From assembly GCA_964017195.1 (NCBI GenBank), contig OZ024890.1, positions 24,303,201 through 24,367,200 on the forward strand: a DNA stretch of 64,000 nucleotides. The letters are read 5' to 3'. The DNA comes from Siderastrea radians. Taxonomy: Eukaryota; Cnidaria; Anthozoa; Scleractinia; Rhizangiidae. The translations under genes were made by a program, and so were the position numbers. Below are positions 40,813 to 50,456 of this stretch, piece after piece (the stretch's first letter is position 1; every line of letters starts with the position of its first letter). The notes under the pieces were generated by a model. That model was not told the DNA's origin. It did not search any database and worked only from the letters and a program-made list of their open reading frames with translations.

Positions 40813-42507
40813 ATGAGTTATACAAACGGTATTCTTAATCATGTTGATTCTCAAGGACAACGTCAGATAGGCCCTAGAGGGTTGCCTGGGTTACCTGGTC
40901 CTAAAGGCGATAAAGGCGATAAAGGCGATAATGGTCCTCCTGGTCCACAGGGCCTTCCTGGGCTGAAGGGTGCAAAAGGAGATAAAGGTGATAAAGGTGA
41001 TAAAGGTGATCCTGGACCTCAGGGTAGTGCTAGTGGTTCATCTGATATTGACATGCAAAATAAGTACAATATTTTAAGATTAAAAAGCAACCCTTATCCT
41101 ATCCATGGTGATCTGACAAAGGTAATAAACTATCAGGATACGAGAAATATCTTTCTTTCAAAAAAAGAGGGTGGACAAATGGAAGCAAATATTGATATGA
41201 ATAATAATACAATCTACAACGTAAAAGACCCAACACAGGCAGATGAAGCCACAAACAAAAAGTATGTCGAAAATCAGCTTGAAAAAAAACTGGATAAAGG
41301 ATCTGATATTGATATGAAAAATAATTCAATTATCAATCTTGATCTTCCATCAAACCAAAGAGACGCCGCATGTGTCGAGTTTGTTAACAACAGAATTGAT
41401 GACATGACACAAAAAAAGTTTCTCAAAGTTGATGGCACCAACAATATGACTGGAAACTTGAATTTAAATAACAATAAAATTATTAACTTACAAACCGATT
41501 ACAGAAATTCAAAATCCGCAGTTAATGTTGATTTTGTGCAAGAGAAAATAAAAGATTTGAGAAATCTTGTCACTCAAAAAATTCGTGAATCTCAGATCAA
41601 TAACTCAGGACAAAAACGAGACGCCTTCAGATACTTGATGGAAGACACTGATGAATCTTCGAGTGAAAACAATATCGAGGTTTTGGGTATTGTCGATTTT
41701 CCCAATTCTCCACATCAAATTAATAAAAAAGCTTACCAACTTAAACTCTTGTTTGAAAAAAGCTCACCCTTCCAGTACCGCTCACGTCTTGGTTTTAACT
41801 TATATAAACTTCCAGTCGGGTATTACACAATGGTCGTTGAATGGTTTCCGCCGGAAATGAATGAGATAAGTGTAACAGCTCAAGGAACAACGATTTCAAT
41901 TTCTGATGAAACAACCAAAGCATTCGAGAAGTACACCAAAACAGTTATCCATTTTCACAGATGGGGTAGCTCACCCCCACAATTTATATATCTCGATCTG
42001 CACGGTACAGTCAGTAAGCAATCGTTTTTAACAATTGGGCATTTAATTGTCTATGGTGTTAAAGAAACAATTTCGAATGTTGACCCAAGTGTCTATGACA
42101 CCGCTTTTGTTATTGAAAACGGAAAAATGGTTATGCAAACAGATTTGTCTTTAAATGGGTATAAATTAAGTGGTTCAGTTCATTATATACATGGGTATTT
42201 AAATACGAAAAACGGGAACACATTTTTATTGAATGGTTGTGACAAAATAATTATTCCAAATCATAGCCACATATTAACTATAACAGTGCTCTATTTCAAG
42301 CTCAAAAGTAAATATAAGCCTATTTCTTTAAAAATAAAACACAGTGACCATTTAACTCAATCAATCACTTACACTTCAACCCAATCAACTAAATCACAGA
42401 CAATAAATATCAATTTAGTCCTGGCGTTTGGTCATTTGGCTGTGGAACTGGGTTCAGTTGTGAAAAATCAAGAACTCTTAATGTTGATTGAATATAGAGT
42501 GCCATAA
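40813..42507 (+). CDS. Collagen-like and phage-like fibre protein
   Basis: A 564-residue protein. Residues about 20-70 are 17 uninterrupted Gly-X-Y triplets with many GDK and GPK units, i.e. a collagen helix. Next come three copies of a ~45-residue motif of the form (N)IDMNNNxIxNL...DxAxxxxVxxxL (e.g. [20 protein letters not shown] and [14 protein letters not shown]), which looks like the beta-helical shaft units of phage tail fibres. The C-terminal 280 residues are beta-rich with no match that I can name, and would be the head. A trimeric receptor-binding or surface fibre is the natural inference. The gene is intact and has the late-type start motif. Confidence 0.75.
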   Translation: MSYTNGILNHVDSQGQRQIGPRGLPGLPGPKGDKGDKGDNGPPGPQGLPGLKGAKGDKGDKGDKGDPGPQGSASGSSDIDMQNKYNILRLKSNPYPIHGDLTKVINYQDTRNIFLSKKEGGQMEANIDMNNNTIYNVKDPTQADEATNKKYVENQLEKKLDKGSDIDMKNNSIINLDLPSNQRDAACVEFVNNRIDDMTQKKFLKVDGTNNMTGNLNLNNNKIINLQTDYRNSKSAVNVDFVQEKIKDLRNLVTQKIRESQINNSGQKRDAFRYLMEDTDESSSENNIEVLGIVDFPNSPHQINKKAYQLKLLFEKSSPFQYRSRLGFNLYKLPVGYYTMVVEWFPPEMNEISVTAQGTTISISDETTKAFEKYTKTVIHFHRWGSSPPQFIYLDLHGTVSKQSFLTIGHLIVYGVKETISNVDPSVYDTAFVIENGKMVMQTDLSLNGYKLSGSVHYIHGYLNTKNGNTFLLNGCDKIIIPNHSHILTITVLYFKLKSKYKPISLKIKHSDHLTQSITYTSTQSTKSQTININLVLAFGHLAVELGSVVKNQELLMLIEYRVP

Positions 42508-42650
42508 GCATTTTTTTCATTCATCATATATCACAATGCGGATATCCATCTGATTGGAGTATGGAATGCTTTTTAGAATATATTATCCCAAAAGAAATAA
42601 GCGTTGAGGTTTCCGATGAAAAACATAATGAATAATCTAAACAATATAAT
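42508..42650 (+). other. Gap with a weak short frame
   Basis: A 24-codon frame (42561-42635, MECFLEYII...) is possible but lacks the start motif of its neighbours. I do not call it a gene. Confidence 0.3.
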
Positions 42651-42764
42651 ATGAAAATATCAACTTTAATCAACGAAATTATTGAGAATATAGAAAAAAT
42701 AGTTCGAAACATCAGAAAATTATACATCAGTATTAAGAAATCGTTCAAAAAAGAAAAAATGTAA
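42651..42764 (+). CDS. 37-residue ORF with late-type start
   Basis: A short frame rich in Lys and Ile that would form one amphipathic helix (LINEIIENIEKIVRNIRKLY). It is preceded by TCTAAACAATATAATATG, the same motif as the virion genes, which is the main reason to call it. It sits between the fibre and the membrane protein. Function unknown. Confidence 0.5.
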   Translation: MKISTLINEIIENIEKIVRNIRKLYISIKKSFKKEKM

Positions 42765-42777
42765 CCATATAATATAT

Positions 42778-43263
42778 ATGGATAGACGTAAAAGAATATT
42801 CAATTGGAACCATGTTTCAGAAAATTTAACAGAAGATCAAATATCTGAGTTGAAAGCATTGTACAAATTCTACCATAAGCAATACTGGCTCCACAAAGAG
42901 TCATTTAAAAGCTTCAAGAAAAAGAATACGGCATGTAACATTGGATCTGTTGTATTGATAGTAACTGGGACTGTGGCTGGTGGTGTGACGTTAAACCCCG
43001 CTGTACTTGGATCAATATCAGGCGCAGGGCTTATACTAAAAACATATTCAGAGGTCAAAAATTACAAAAGAAAGATCGAGATGTGTAAATTCGCGTACAC
43101 TACGTATGAAAAGGTTTTAACTCATTTACGGTCCTTTATGAGAGGACTGGAGTATAATGAAAAAGAATTTCTTGATCATGTCAAAGTTCTTGATGAAATA
43201 ATCATTGAAATGTGTCCTTTAACTGACAAATTTGAAAAGAAATATAATAAGGTATTCATCTAA
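42778..43263 (+). CDS. Conserved-type Polinton membrane protein
   Basis: A 161-residue protein. A charged N-terminus with LTEDQISELKALYKFYHKQY leads to a hydrophobic hairpin (residues about 53-90, SVVLIVTGTVAGGVTLNPAV and SISGAGLILKTY). A helical C-terminus follows with paired Cys residues. Two closely spaced membrane segments are likely. Position next to the fibre and a start motif of the same kind suggest a virion or assembly role. It overlaps the end of the convergent zinc-protein gene by 8 bp. Confidence 0.65.
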   Translation: MDRRKRIFNWNHVSENLTEDQISELKALYKFYHKQYWLHKESFKSFKKKNTACNIGSVVLIVTGTVAGGVTLNPAVLGSISGAGLILKTYSEVKNYKRKIEMCKFAYTTYEKVLTHLRSFMRGLEYNEKEFLDHVKVLDEIIIEMCPLTDKFEKKYNKVFI

Positions 43264-43816
43264 TAATAGATTTTATTTTACAACCAATAAGAGACATAAT
43301 ACTTACCCAATATTTATCATAAGAAGCTAATGTTTTTTTCGATTTACTAATTGGAATATTTTTGTAAGGTATTTCCATCATCTTGAATATCTTTCTCATA
43401 ATAAAATTAACGCTAATCATTCTTTTCCTTGTACCATTAACTTCATAAAGAACCTTACCTATCTCTACATATATAGCATCAATCTTATGTTTCTGAAAGT
43501 TCGATATTTTAATGTTATATTTTTCTTCAATATCGAGTAATGTGTTGTTGATGTGGTACTCTCGATGGTAAACAGATATTCTTTTGATCTTATGTCGATT
43601 CTCATAGAAATCAACATATTCATTAGCTATATTATATCCTTGTACGACGCCGCAACTTTTACATACTAACATCCCATTGTCGTCAATAATAACCTGATTA
43701 TTACAGCATAAGTCATCTTTTGGTTTTTTATTAGAAGCCAAATTTTTGTCACAAAAAGGACATGAAATTTCTCCACTTTCTATAAGTTCATCGTGTATAT
43801 CTATATTACAATACAT
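43256..43816 (-). CDS. VLTF3-like zinc transcription factor
   Basis: A 186-residue protein. Two Cys pairs (CPFCDKN and CCNN...CKSCGVV) give a zinc-ribbon pattern, followed by YHREYHINNTLLDIEEKYNI and a helical C-terminus. This combination resembles the poxvirus late transcription factor 3 family found in large DNA viruses, which switches on late genes; TFIIB-like ribbons are the other option. It is a good candidate to read the late-type motif at the virion genes. It reads leftward from the right end of the element, 45 bp inside the CRE-like palindrome. Its own start has a different, TATA-rich context. Confidence 0.6.
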   Translation of the reverse strand: MYCNIDIHDELIESGEISCPFCDKNLASNKKPKDDLCCNNQVIIDDNGMLVCKSCGVVQGYNIANEYVDFYENRHKIKRISVYHREYHINNTLLDIEEKYNIKISNFQKHKIDAIYVEIGKVLYEVNGTRKRMISVNFIMRKIFKMMEIPYKNIPISKSKKTLASYDKYWVSIMSLIGCKIKSIIR

Positions 43817-43852
43817 TTTATACTATTATATGAGATATTATTTTATGTGCCA

Positions 43853-43876
43853 TGACGTCACGCCACAGCTGTGGCG
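43853..43876. promoter_or_regulatory. CRE-like site plus palindrome, right
   Basis: TGACGTCA followed by CGCCACAGCTGTGGCG, the inverted copy of 27687-27710. Here it lies about 40 bp upstream of the start of the VLTF3-like gene, so it could act as its promoter element. Confidence 0.8.
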
Positions 43877-43884
43877 TTTTGTGG

Positions 43885-44230
43885 TTTAATTGACTGTCTG
43901 CTTTCTGAGAATTTTAAGACTTCCTGTATTCTGAGAAAGACTTCCTGTTGTATGAAGGCACGCGATGGAAAATGCGTTCGGTGTCATATGAAATAAAAAC
44001 ATATAGATTTCATCAAATGACTGCCATTATATTATAAATCACGCAATGGAAAATGCGTTCGGTATCAAATAAATGGAAAATATATAGTATCCAAATAATT
44101 GTTTCCATAAAATAAAATACATATAGATTTCTGTTGAATTGTCGCCATCAGATGGAAAGTAGTTAGAGAGTTGGGTTTGGTAAGAGCGCATTTTAAAAAA
44201 TGCTCTCGTACCCCCAACTCTATAACTACT
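43885..44230 (-). repeat. Polinton right terminal inverted repeat
   Basis: The inverse of this end starts AGTAGTTATAGAGTTGGGGG and runs in parallel with the left end through ACCAAACCCAACT and CTTTCCATCTGATGG; beyond that the two diverge. It has two GAACGCATTTTCCAT(T/C)GCGTG blocks. Confidence 0.85.
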
Positions 44231-44236
44231 AAAGTG
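44231..44236. repeat. Polinton target duplication, right
   Basis: AAAGTG, identical to 26398-26403. Confidence 0.95.
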
Positions 44237-44352
44237 GACCACCTCCAAAGGTGGTCCCAAATATTCCGGTCTGACCAAACCGAAATGGACCTTTCCATTT
44301 GACTTCCGACCGAAATTTCCGAAATATTTGGCTTAATGGAAAGCACCCATTA

Positions 44353-44524
44353 TTTAGTGCAAGTCGATCTCAGTGATCCTAAGAGCCCACAGTCATTTGA
44401 CCTGCGGTAAAAATATAGGTAACGCGAGTAACGCAAGTTCGCCGCAAATTATGTCGGTTGTCTTAGTAAGTAAGGAAAACTAAACGTTCTGCTCGAACTT
44501 CGCTCCTCTGTATACCCTGTGGCG
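44353..44524. repeat. Right copy of the 170-bp inverted repeat
   Basis: Inverted counterpart of 24407-24575, starting AGTCGATCTCAGTGATCCTA. It begins 4 bp outside the end of the MITE that hosts the Polinton. Confidence 0.8.
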
Positions 44525-44576
44525 ATCCTGATAAGCCGCATCGGAAGTGCTAAGTCATAAACTTGATACACGTGAT

Positions 44577-45120
44577 TCAACCCCGAAAGTAACGACGATC
44601 TCCTATCCTTGCCCCCATCCTGGCGGGATAATTCGTCGAAAAGCGTATTCTTCCAATGACTTTAGTAACGACTGGTTTGTCGTTTACGTCAGTGTTGCAA
44701 TTCCCGTCCGTTGATCGTAAGTCGCGCTGACAAAACTCCACGAGCACCGTCTGAGTCGTCGGCTGAAAAGCCATTGAATAAAAACGCACGTGCGTCGCAC
44801 AAACCGTACAAAGAGTCTGCCAGCGCGTGTTACCCAAAAGTGGATTTCAAACCCCTTGGGATTGTAGTTGAAGATAGGACCGGCACCTCCTTTGGGGTTT
44901 ACCCATGCCAAAAGTGTTACTGAGTTCTGAGTACCCAGCTTCCATGTGTTAGGGAACTCGATGAGACTGCCAAGGAAACTATACGAGCCACTGCGTCGTC
45001 CATCAGGTCCTGGGGCTGGTCGTACGTTGTTTAATTTACCAGGTGGGTTTTTATTGGGTCCTACATCGTAGCCCCCATAGTTTACGGTCAGAGGGTAGAA
45101 AGCGACAGCATCTGGGAGGC
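44577..45120 (-). pseudogene. LamG/concanavalin-like domain exon, 3' copy
   Basis: Exon after a TTATTTTAG acceptor at 45121. It encodes most of a LamG-type jelly-roll: VAFYPLTVNYGGYDVGPNKN, PAPGPDGRRSGSYSFLG, SVTLLAWVNPKGGAGPIFNY, and FVSATYDQRTGIATL. After this the frame breaks by one base near 44690; GRIRFSTNYPARMGARIGD continues in another frame. The exon at 46 kb is a clear paralogue. Such domains bind carbohydrates or matrix proteins in secreted proteins. As read, this exon is damaged. Confidence 0.65.
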
Positions 45121-46076
45121 CTAAAATAAAGGTTGATGAGCACAATAAATCATATTTGAAACCTTGTATATAGAATAATTACCTTCACCTGAAGGACTGT
45201 TCAAAAGCACGCTGCAAAGGATTAAAGACGCCCGATTTTCCAAGTGTTTTCCTCAACCTAGCACAAGACGCCAGTTAAAGCTTGCAACTTCATAATAATA
45301 ATAATTATATCTATAATTTAGACATTTCCTCTAGCCATTGCCGGGATGTGAGAAAAGTAAAACGACTGCTCGCGGTAAGGATTTTCAGATATCTGATAAC
45401 ACCTTCAAAGAAGAGAGTGATTAACTGACACCTGGAAATTAACTAAAGGCAGCCACGAATTTACCAATGGTTGATCAAGTTGATTTATCGAACGATACTC
45501 AAGCATATTTTGTTAGTGATAAAAAGTGGTGTTTAATGTCCACGTTATTTTCTGTGGAGAAGAGGACTAGGCAGTACTGACGTGGGGGTCATGTTGGTCT
45601 TATTGTAGGTCTGGTTGTTGGACCTACATGTAGAAAAGCAAATAGTATACTTTTTCAAATACGATATTGTATATCATATATGGACGTTGATACACATGAA
45701 CTGTGGCTGCAACAATTTGAGAATGAAAGATCTTTTGGCAAAAAGGAACTGCACTGTCTATCTTACACCCCCCAAAAGTCAGAAAGCAACACCAAAACAA
45801 TGTGAAGCTTTAAAGATAGAACCAACACGAGAAGACAAACTAGGACATACGAAGACGTGAAACGAGGTACAAAAAATGTGTAACTCCTTGGTCAATCAAT
45901 TCAATTCCGTCCTGAAAACACGAAATAATTTCCTTGTCTTTTCTGGCATATCTTAGCAGAACAACAAGCTAGTTTTACTAAAAAATATACTTTGAAATTT
46001 GCAACTTGCAATCCGCACTTAAAACCAAAATTGAAACCAACCATCGTAACCAAATATAGGAAGAAATAAAACTCAC
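45121..46076. other. Probable intron between LamG exons
   Basis: No gene is seen. It is bounded by a donor (GTGAGT) at 46076 and an acceptor at 45121 on the minus strand. Confidence 0.5.
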
Positions 46077-46703
46077 GCTCTCGGAAGCAGACGTTTTCAG
46101 CTCTCTTTATCTCCGGTCCAGACAGCTTCACGCGATAGACCTGCATGCACGAGATCCTGCCACGGAAGTACCTCAGATCACGGGGCAACGCACCCATTCT
46201 GGAAGGCCGGTTAGTGGCAAGACAAATGCGCCCGATATACACGGACTTAATTGGTCGAGAATTTCGCCAAAGGGTCGCAATGCCAGTCTTCTCGTCATAT
46301 GCTGCTCCGACGGAATTCCATTGCTTCGGTATCACCCTGAGGCTTATTAACTGTCGAGATAATCTCCCTGTACGGCGAACAAATCGAACGAACAGCGTGT
46401 TGGGCCTGACAACCCAGAAGCGAACTCCTCCAGGGGCGAAATGGAAAATTGGTCCGGAACCCTCCGGGTATACCCATGCAAGGAGGGTCAGTGAATAGTA
46501 GGAGTCGAGCTTTCCGTTGTTAGGGAAGTTGATGTAACTGGTTTTGCGACCCGAGAAGTAGTAGGAGCCGTCAGAAAGTCCGTCGGGGCCAGGTGCAGGT
46601 AGGTCATCACGCAACTCTCCCTCGAGGTTTTGACTTGCGCTAATGTCCTTTCCTCTTGTTTTCTTACTGAGCGGGTACAACGCAACAACACGAGGAAAGC
46701 CCT
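46077..46703 (-). CDS. LamG/concanavalin-like domain exon, 5' copy
   Basis: One open exon of about 209 codons between a CCTTGAAG acceptor at 46704 and a GTGAGT donor. It holds a complete LamG-3-type domain: VVALYPLSKKTRGKDI, PAPGPDGLSDGSYYFSG, YYSLTLLAWVYPEGSGPIFH, VGAAYDEKTGIATLW, CLATNRPSRMGALPRDLRYF and finally ISCMQVYRVKLSGPEIKRA. It is part of a larger secreted or membrane protein, probably with repeated LamG units, whose other exons are not seen. The second domain exon downstream (44.6-45.1 kb) is broken. The gene reads toward the Polinton insertion. Confidence 0.7.
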
Positions 46704-47336
46704 TCAAGGAAAAAGAGACGGATTACCTTAAATCAACCCTTTTCGCAGCGTAAGACTTTTGGGTTTTGGGAAAGAGGGTCAGGCGTCATCCATGATCTTT
46801 TGACTCTAAAGTGGTTAGGTCACAGAGGACACTACGATAGAGAACAAGGGCAGTGCTGAACTGATTGGTATGTTAAGCGAGTTTTTCTTGAGCGCATGAC
46901 GGAATTCAAGGCCAGTGACATAAGCGCGCGTAATGCAAGCGGAATGTTGATGACGAGACATTTTGACGAAAATTTTTTGTTCGTTTTAAATAACACTAAC
47001 AAAAACCAAGATATGTTACTGCATTTAATAATGATAATCATAATAATAATAATGATAATAATAATAGTTATTATTAGTATCATTATTATTATTATTGTTA
47101 TTATTATTAATTGGAGAAGTCATTTTCAGTTTAGCCCTGATGGACAATTCGAAGGAAAAAGCCGGTATTGAGTAGAGCTCGTGTCACCTTGCGTTGGGGC
47201 GGCCAAACGACGAAAAATTTGCGCCAACGTGCTTGCAAATGTGAGCTTAATCCAACTGAACGCAAGTCATCGCAGTTACATTTATAAAAGTCCTGAAAAT
47301 ACGGTAAAAGCTCAACCCAAGGCGGAAACTTGCCTC
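46704..47336. other. Non-coding with TAA-rich microsatellite
   Basis: No gene seen. At 47025-47110 a run of AAT/ATA triplets passes into TTA/ATT triplets, giving an AT palindrome. Confidence 0.55.
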
Positions 47337-47498
47337 TGTTGACCATTCGGTAACAGGTGAAGAACTGAATTTATTAAGTAGCTACAAGTTTAAATACATG
47401 TTATCTGCATAAGTGCGTGGAAATGCAACTAAGATATAAGTGCGTGTAACTATTACATGATAAGGTGGGAATGAATATAATTACTGCATTGTCCAATA
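47337..47498 (-). repeat. LTR of gypsy element (3' LTR)
   Basis: 162 bp, starting TGTTGACCATTCGGTAACAG, near-identical to 51736-51895. On the coding strand it is preceded by a purine tract GAAAAGGGGGAAGG, the usual primer for plus-strand synthesis. Confidence 0.9.
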
Positions 47499-47667
47499 CC
47501 TTCCCCCTTTTCAAAGCTAAGGGAAAACAAACAAAAACAAAGAAAGTCCATTACAGCGTTGCACATCATGTATTTTTTTAGTTCACTGATTGTCCTTCGC
47601 ATAAATGGTCATTAATTCTTTAAGGCAGTTTCTAATGTGCTTTAGGCAGTCTATGCTGTACTGTTCT

Positions 47668-49731
47668 TTACATAACATAGTCTTTAAACCTTGCAGGAAG
47701 GCTGCGTTCTCTTGTTGAACAGCGGGGCGCGGTAGGTTCTGTCAGTGGCGCGCGTTCTGATTCCATTAGTGTCGTGGGTGTTGTCTGATCCATTTGTTCT
47801 GTTGGTCCACTTTCCGAGGGTATAGATGCAGTTTCAAAGCGGTCACAACTGTCAGGTGGTTCCACCTTCGCCTCCCTTATTTGTGCGTGGTTTCGCCAGA
47901 CTGGTCCCATTGGTGTGTTCACTAGGCAGGCCTTGGTGCCGGTTTTCTAGTTACCTCCCCAAAGATCCATGGTTGTGCCTGTTCGTGGGCCTAGGCTTCA
48001 CATATACCTTTTCTCCCTTTGAGAACTCTCTAAGCGGCGCCGATGCTCTCTTATCGTACTGGGCCTTTGCTTTTTGTCTCCTATCTGCAATGTTTTGCTG
48101 TACCAAACTTGGCGACGCTGCCTGCGGAACAAGTTGGCTCGGAGCGGTAGGTATGATGTCGTTAAGTCTTCTGGACATCAGCCGTTGTGCTGGTGAGTAA
48201 CTGTATCCCTGCTGGGGTGTGTTACGAAATGCTAAGAGTGCCAGATAGGGATCCTCGTGGCGGGACTTTTTTAGAACAGTCTTTGCAATCTTGACCGCGG
48301 ATTCAGCTTTTCCGTTTGCCCGGCTGTAGTAAGGTGACGACTTAATCGTAGTAAATCCGCATTCTCGAGCAAAACTTGAGTACTCATGTTGTCGGTTATG
48401 CATTTGTCTGGAATTCCGTGTCGAGCGAAGTTCCTCTTCATGGCTCGAATGACCCTTCTTGCTGTTGTGTTTCTGAGGGAGTCTAGTTCAAAGAAGTCGC
48501 TGTGGTGGTCGACCATAACAAGATAGTTACTTCCGGCCAGCTGAAAAATATCTGCACTTACTTTCGACCATGGTCGGTTGGGAATTTCATGAGATCTCAT
48601 TGGTTCTTGAGGTCGCTCGCTTAGGTATTGGGAGCAAATTCCACACGATTAACATGTCTCTCTGATAGCTGTCTGCATTCCTGGTCAAAAAAGAGACTCG
48701 CGTGCCCGTCTTTATGCTACTGTCTGCCCCTTGGTGCGCTTTATGTATTTTTCGTAGCATCTCAGGTCGTAGAAAAGCTGTGACAATGACTTGATGAGAC
48801 TTGTAGAGATCATCATCATAAACTGACAACTCGTCTCTGAAGTTCCAGTAAACTCTGAGTTCCTCTGGTGCCTCCTTCCTTTCTGAGGGCCAACCACTCG
48901 TTACCACTGTTTGTAGAGCTGCTAGGACAGGATCTTTGGCGGTTTGTTGTCTTATCCTTTTTGGTGTGTCGGCTGTAACCCGATTTGGTGTGAGATCCAT
49001 TACCTCCAATTCCAATCGAAAGACTTCACATTCCTGCTTGTCAGCAAAGGTGTGGTCAGGATCGGTGACGGTCGCGCTTGACTGCCACGCGGCCGCGCGC
49101 GAGAGAGTGTCCGCTACGTACAGCTCTTTCCCCTTCTTGTACCGGACTGTGAACTGATATTTCTGCAATTTTAGCATCATTCTTTGCAACCTGCGAGGGG
49201 CTTTGCTGAGTGGCTTCTTAAATATTGTCTCTAAAGGCTGGTGATCCGTGTGGACCGTTATGTCATGCTTGCCGTACAAGTACTGATGCCACTTATCTAT
49301 GCAGGATATAATAGCAAGGCACTCCTTCTCGATCTGGGCGTAGTTCGTTTCCGTGCTGTTGAGCGTATGCAAAGTAAAACAGACAGGCTGGTCATTTTGT
49401 AGTAATATACCACCGATGGTGTCTTCAGATGCGTCCACTTGAAGTGTTACTGGAAGGGTTACGTCGTTGTATCGTAGGGCGGTTGTCGAAGCAATGAGAT
49501 CCTTTGCCGAGTTAAATGCATTTTCATGATTGTTTGACCATAAAAATACAGAGTCCTCCTTCGTCAAGTCTCTGAGTGGGCGGACTGTTTCGGATAAGTT
49601 GTGACAGAACTTGCTTAGATACTGGCACATACCGAGAAAACGCTGCACTCCTGCTTTGTCAGTTGGCTTTGGCATCCCTGTGATTGCAGCCACTTTGGCC
49701 GGATCAGGTTCCGACTCCATTGTCGGTTAGT
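47668..49731 (-). pseudogene. Gypsy RNase H and integrase region
   Basis: Reads from the RT thumb into RNase H (TLQVDASEDTIGGILLQNDQ, VHTDHQPLETIF, VADTLSRAA), then the integrase with a damaged HHCC region. The integrase core has Asp residues in VSADIFQLAGSNYLVMVD and CITDN, and Glu in NGKAESAVKIAK. A short C-terminal tail follows to 47668. Frame changes occur near 49725, 48590 and 48400, and a stop after HGSLGR near 47951. Confidence 0.8.
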
Positions 49732-50456
49732 TTATGTCCCATGAAGGTAAAGGAGGGAGATTTGAAATTGACGTTTCTTCGCAGAGAGTCGTAGGTCATA
49801 TTTGCTGCACTTCTCTAGCAAGTTTGTCAGATTTCTGTCGTGATCGATATCTGCTTCCTCCTTTGTATCTCCACATCCAAATACGCAGATGTCATCAGCA
49901 ATGTTGATTACCCCACGAAGGCCGTCTAAGAATTCATGTTGCCGCCGCTGATACTCCTCCGGTCCCGAAGCTATCCCAAATGGCATGCGGTTGTAACAAT
50001 ATTGCCCGTTTGGTCCCTGAAACGTTGTGAGTAGCGACGACTCGTCATCCAGAACTATGGTATGGAAAGCCTCATACACATCCACAATAGTGAACACTTT
50101 AGCCTTTGTCAGTAGTGGAAGCTTCTCTTCGATCGTTGGTATTGTGTACTTTGGTCTTTTGATTGCCTTGTTAATGGTTTGGCTCGGGTCAATGCATATA
50201 CGGAGTTTGCCATTCGGTTTTTCTTTCACCAGAATGTTGGAGAGCCAACCTGCAGGTTGAGTTACAGACCTTATGATGCCAATCTCTTTAGCTCTTCGAT
50301 TACTCTTTCCAACTTTGCAACAGGAACTCGGCGCGTTGGAGCGTGTACAGGAGAAATACTGGGATCAAGAGAGATGTGCATGGGGGTTCCAAGAGGTTTT
50401 CCGCGGCCTGGCTTGAATACGTTCGAGAAGTGTTCTAACACGTCCTCCTTTGTCAA
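49732..50456 (-). pseudogene. Gypsy reverse transcriptase region
   Basis: Carries the N-terminal RT stretch (HAPTRRVPVAKLERVIEELK), GKLRICIDPSQTINKAIKRP, FTIVDVYEAFHTI, MPFGIASGPEEYQRR and a catalytic IADDICVFG. The frame is interrupted near 50270 and ends at 49732, where the thumb continues in another frame. Confidence 0.8.

Larger units (their letters stand above)
26404..44230. mobile_element. Maverick/Polinton (adintovirus-like) endogenous virus
   Basis: A 17,827-bp element with terminal inverted repeats, a perfect 6-bp duplication on each side and the full Polinton core: DNA polymerase B, retroviral-like integrase, adenain-like protease, packaging ATPase, major and minor capsid proteins. 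Transcription is mostly leftward from 27716 to 40019. The ATPase, fibre, a 37-residue ORF and a membrane protein read rightward from 40226 to 43263, and a zinc protein reads leftward at the right end. An added 268-residue ORF sits at the left. Integrity is mixed: most genes are open, while the protease, the PLA2 gene and the integrase start are interrupted. The genome is AT-rich compared with its flanks. Confidence 0.95.
26008..44348. mobile_element. Small MITE split by the Polinton
   Basis: GGGTGCTTTCCATTA at 26008 is matched in inverted form by TTAATGGAAAGCACCC ending at 44348. ATT flanks both outer sides (26005-26007 and 44349-44351). The ends resemble those of the Harbinger element at 2.8 kb (GGGCGCTTTCCATTC). 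Without the Polinton it would be about 510 bp long. It is therefore older than the Polinton insertion. Confidence 0.75.

Noticed and set aside
42524..42748. 74-residue hydrophobic minus-strand frame
   Set aside because: It is opposite the 37-residue ORF, starts from a non-ATG codon, and lacks a start motif.
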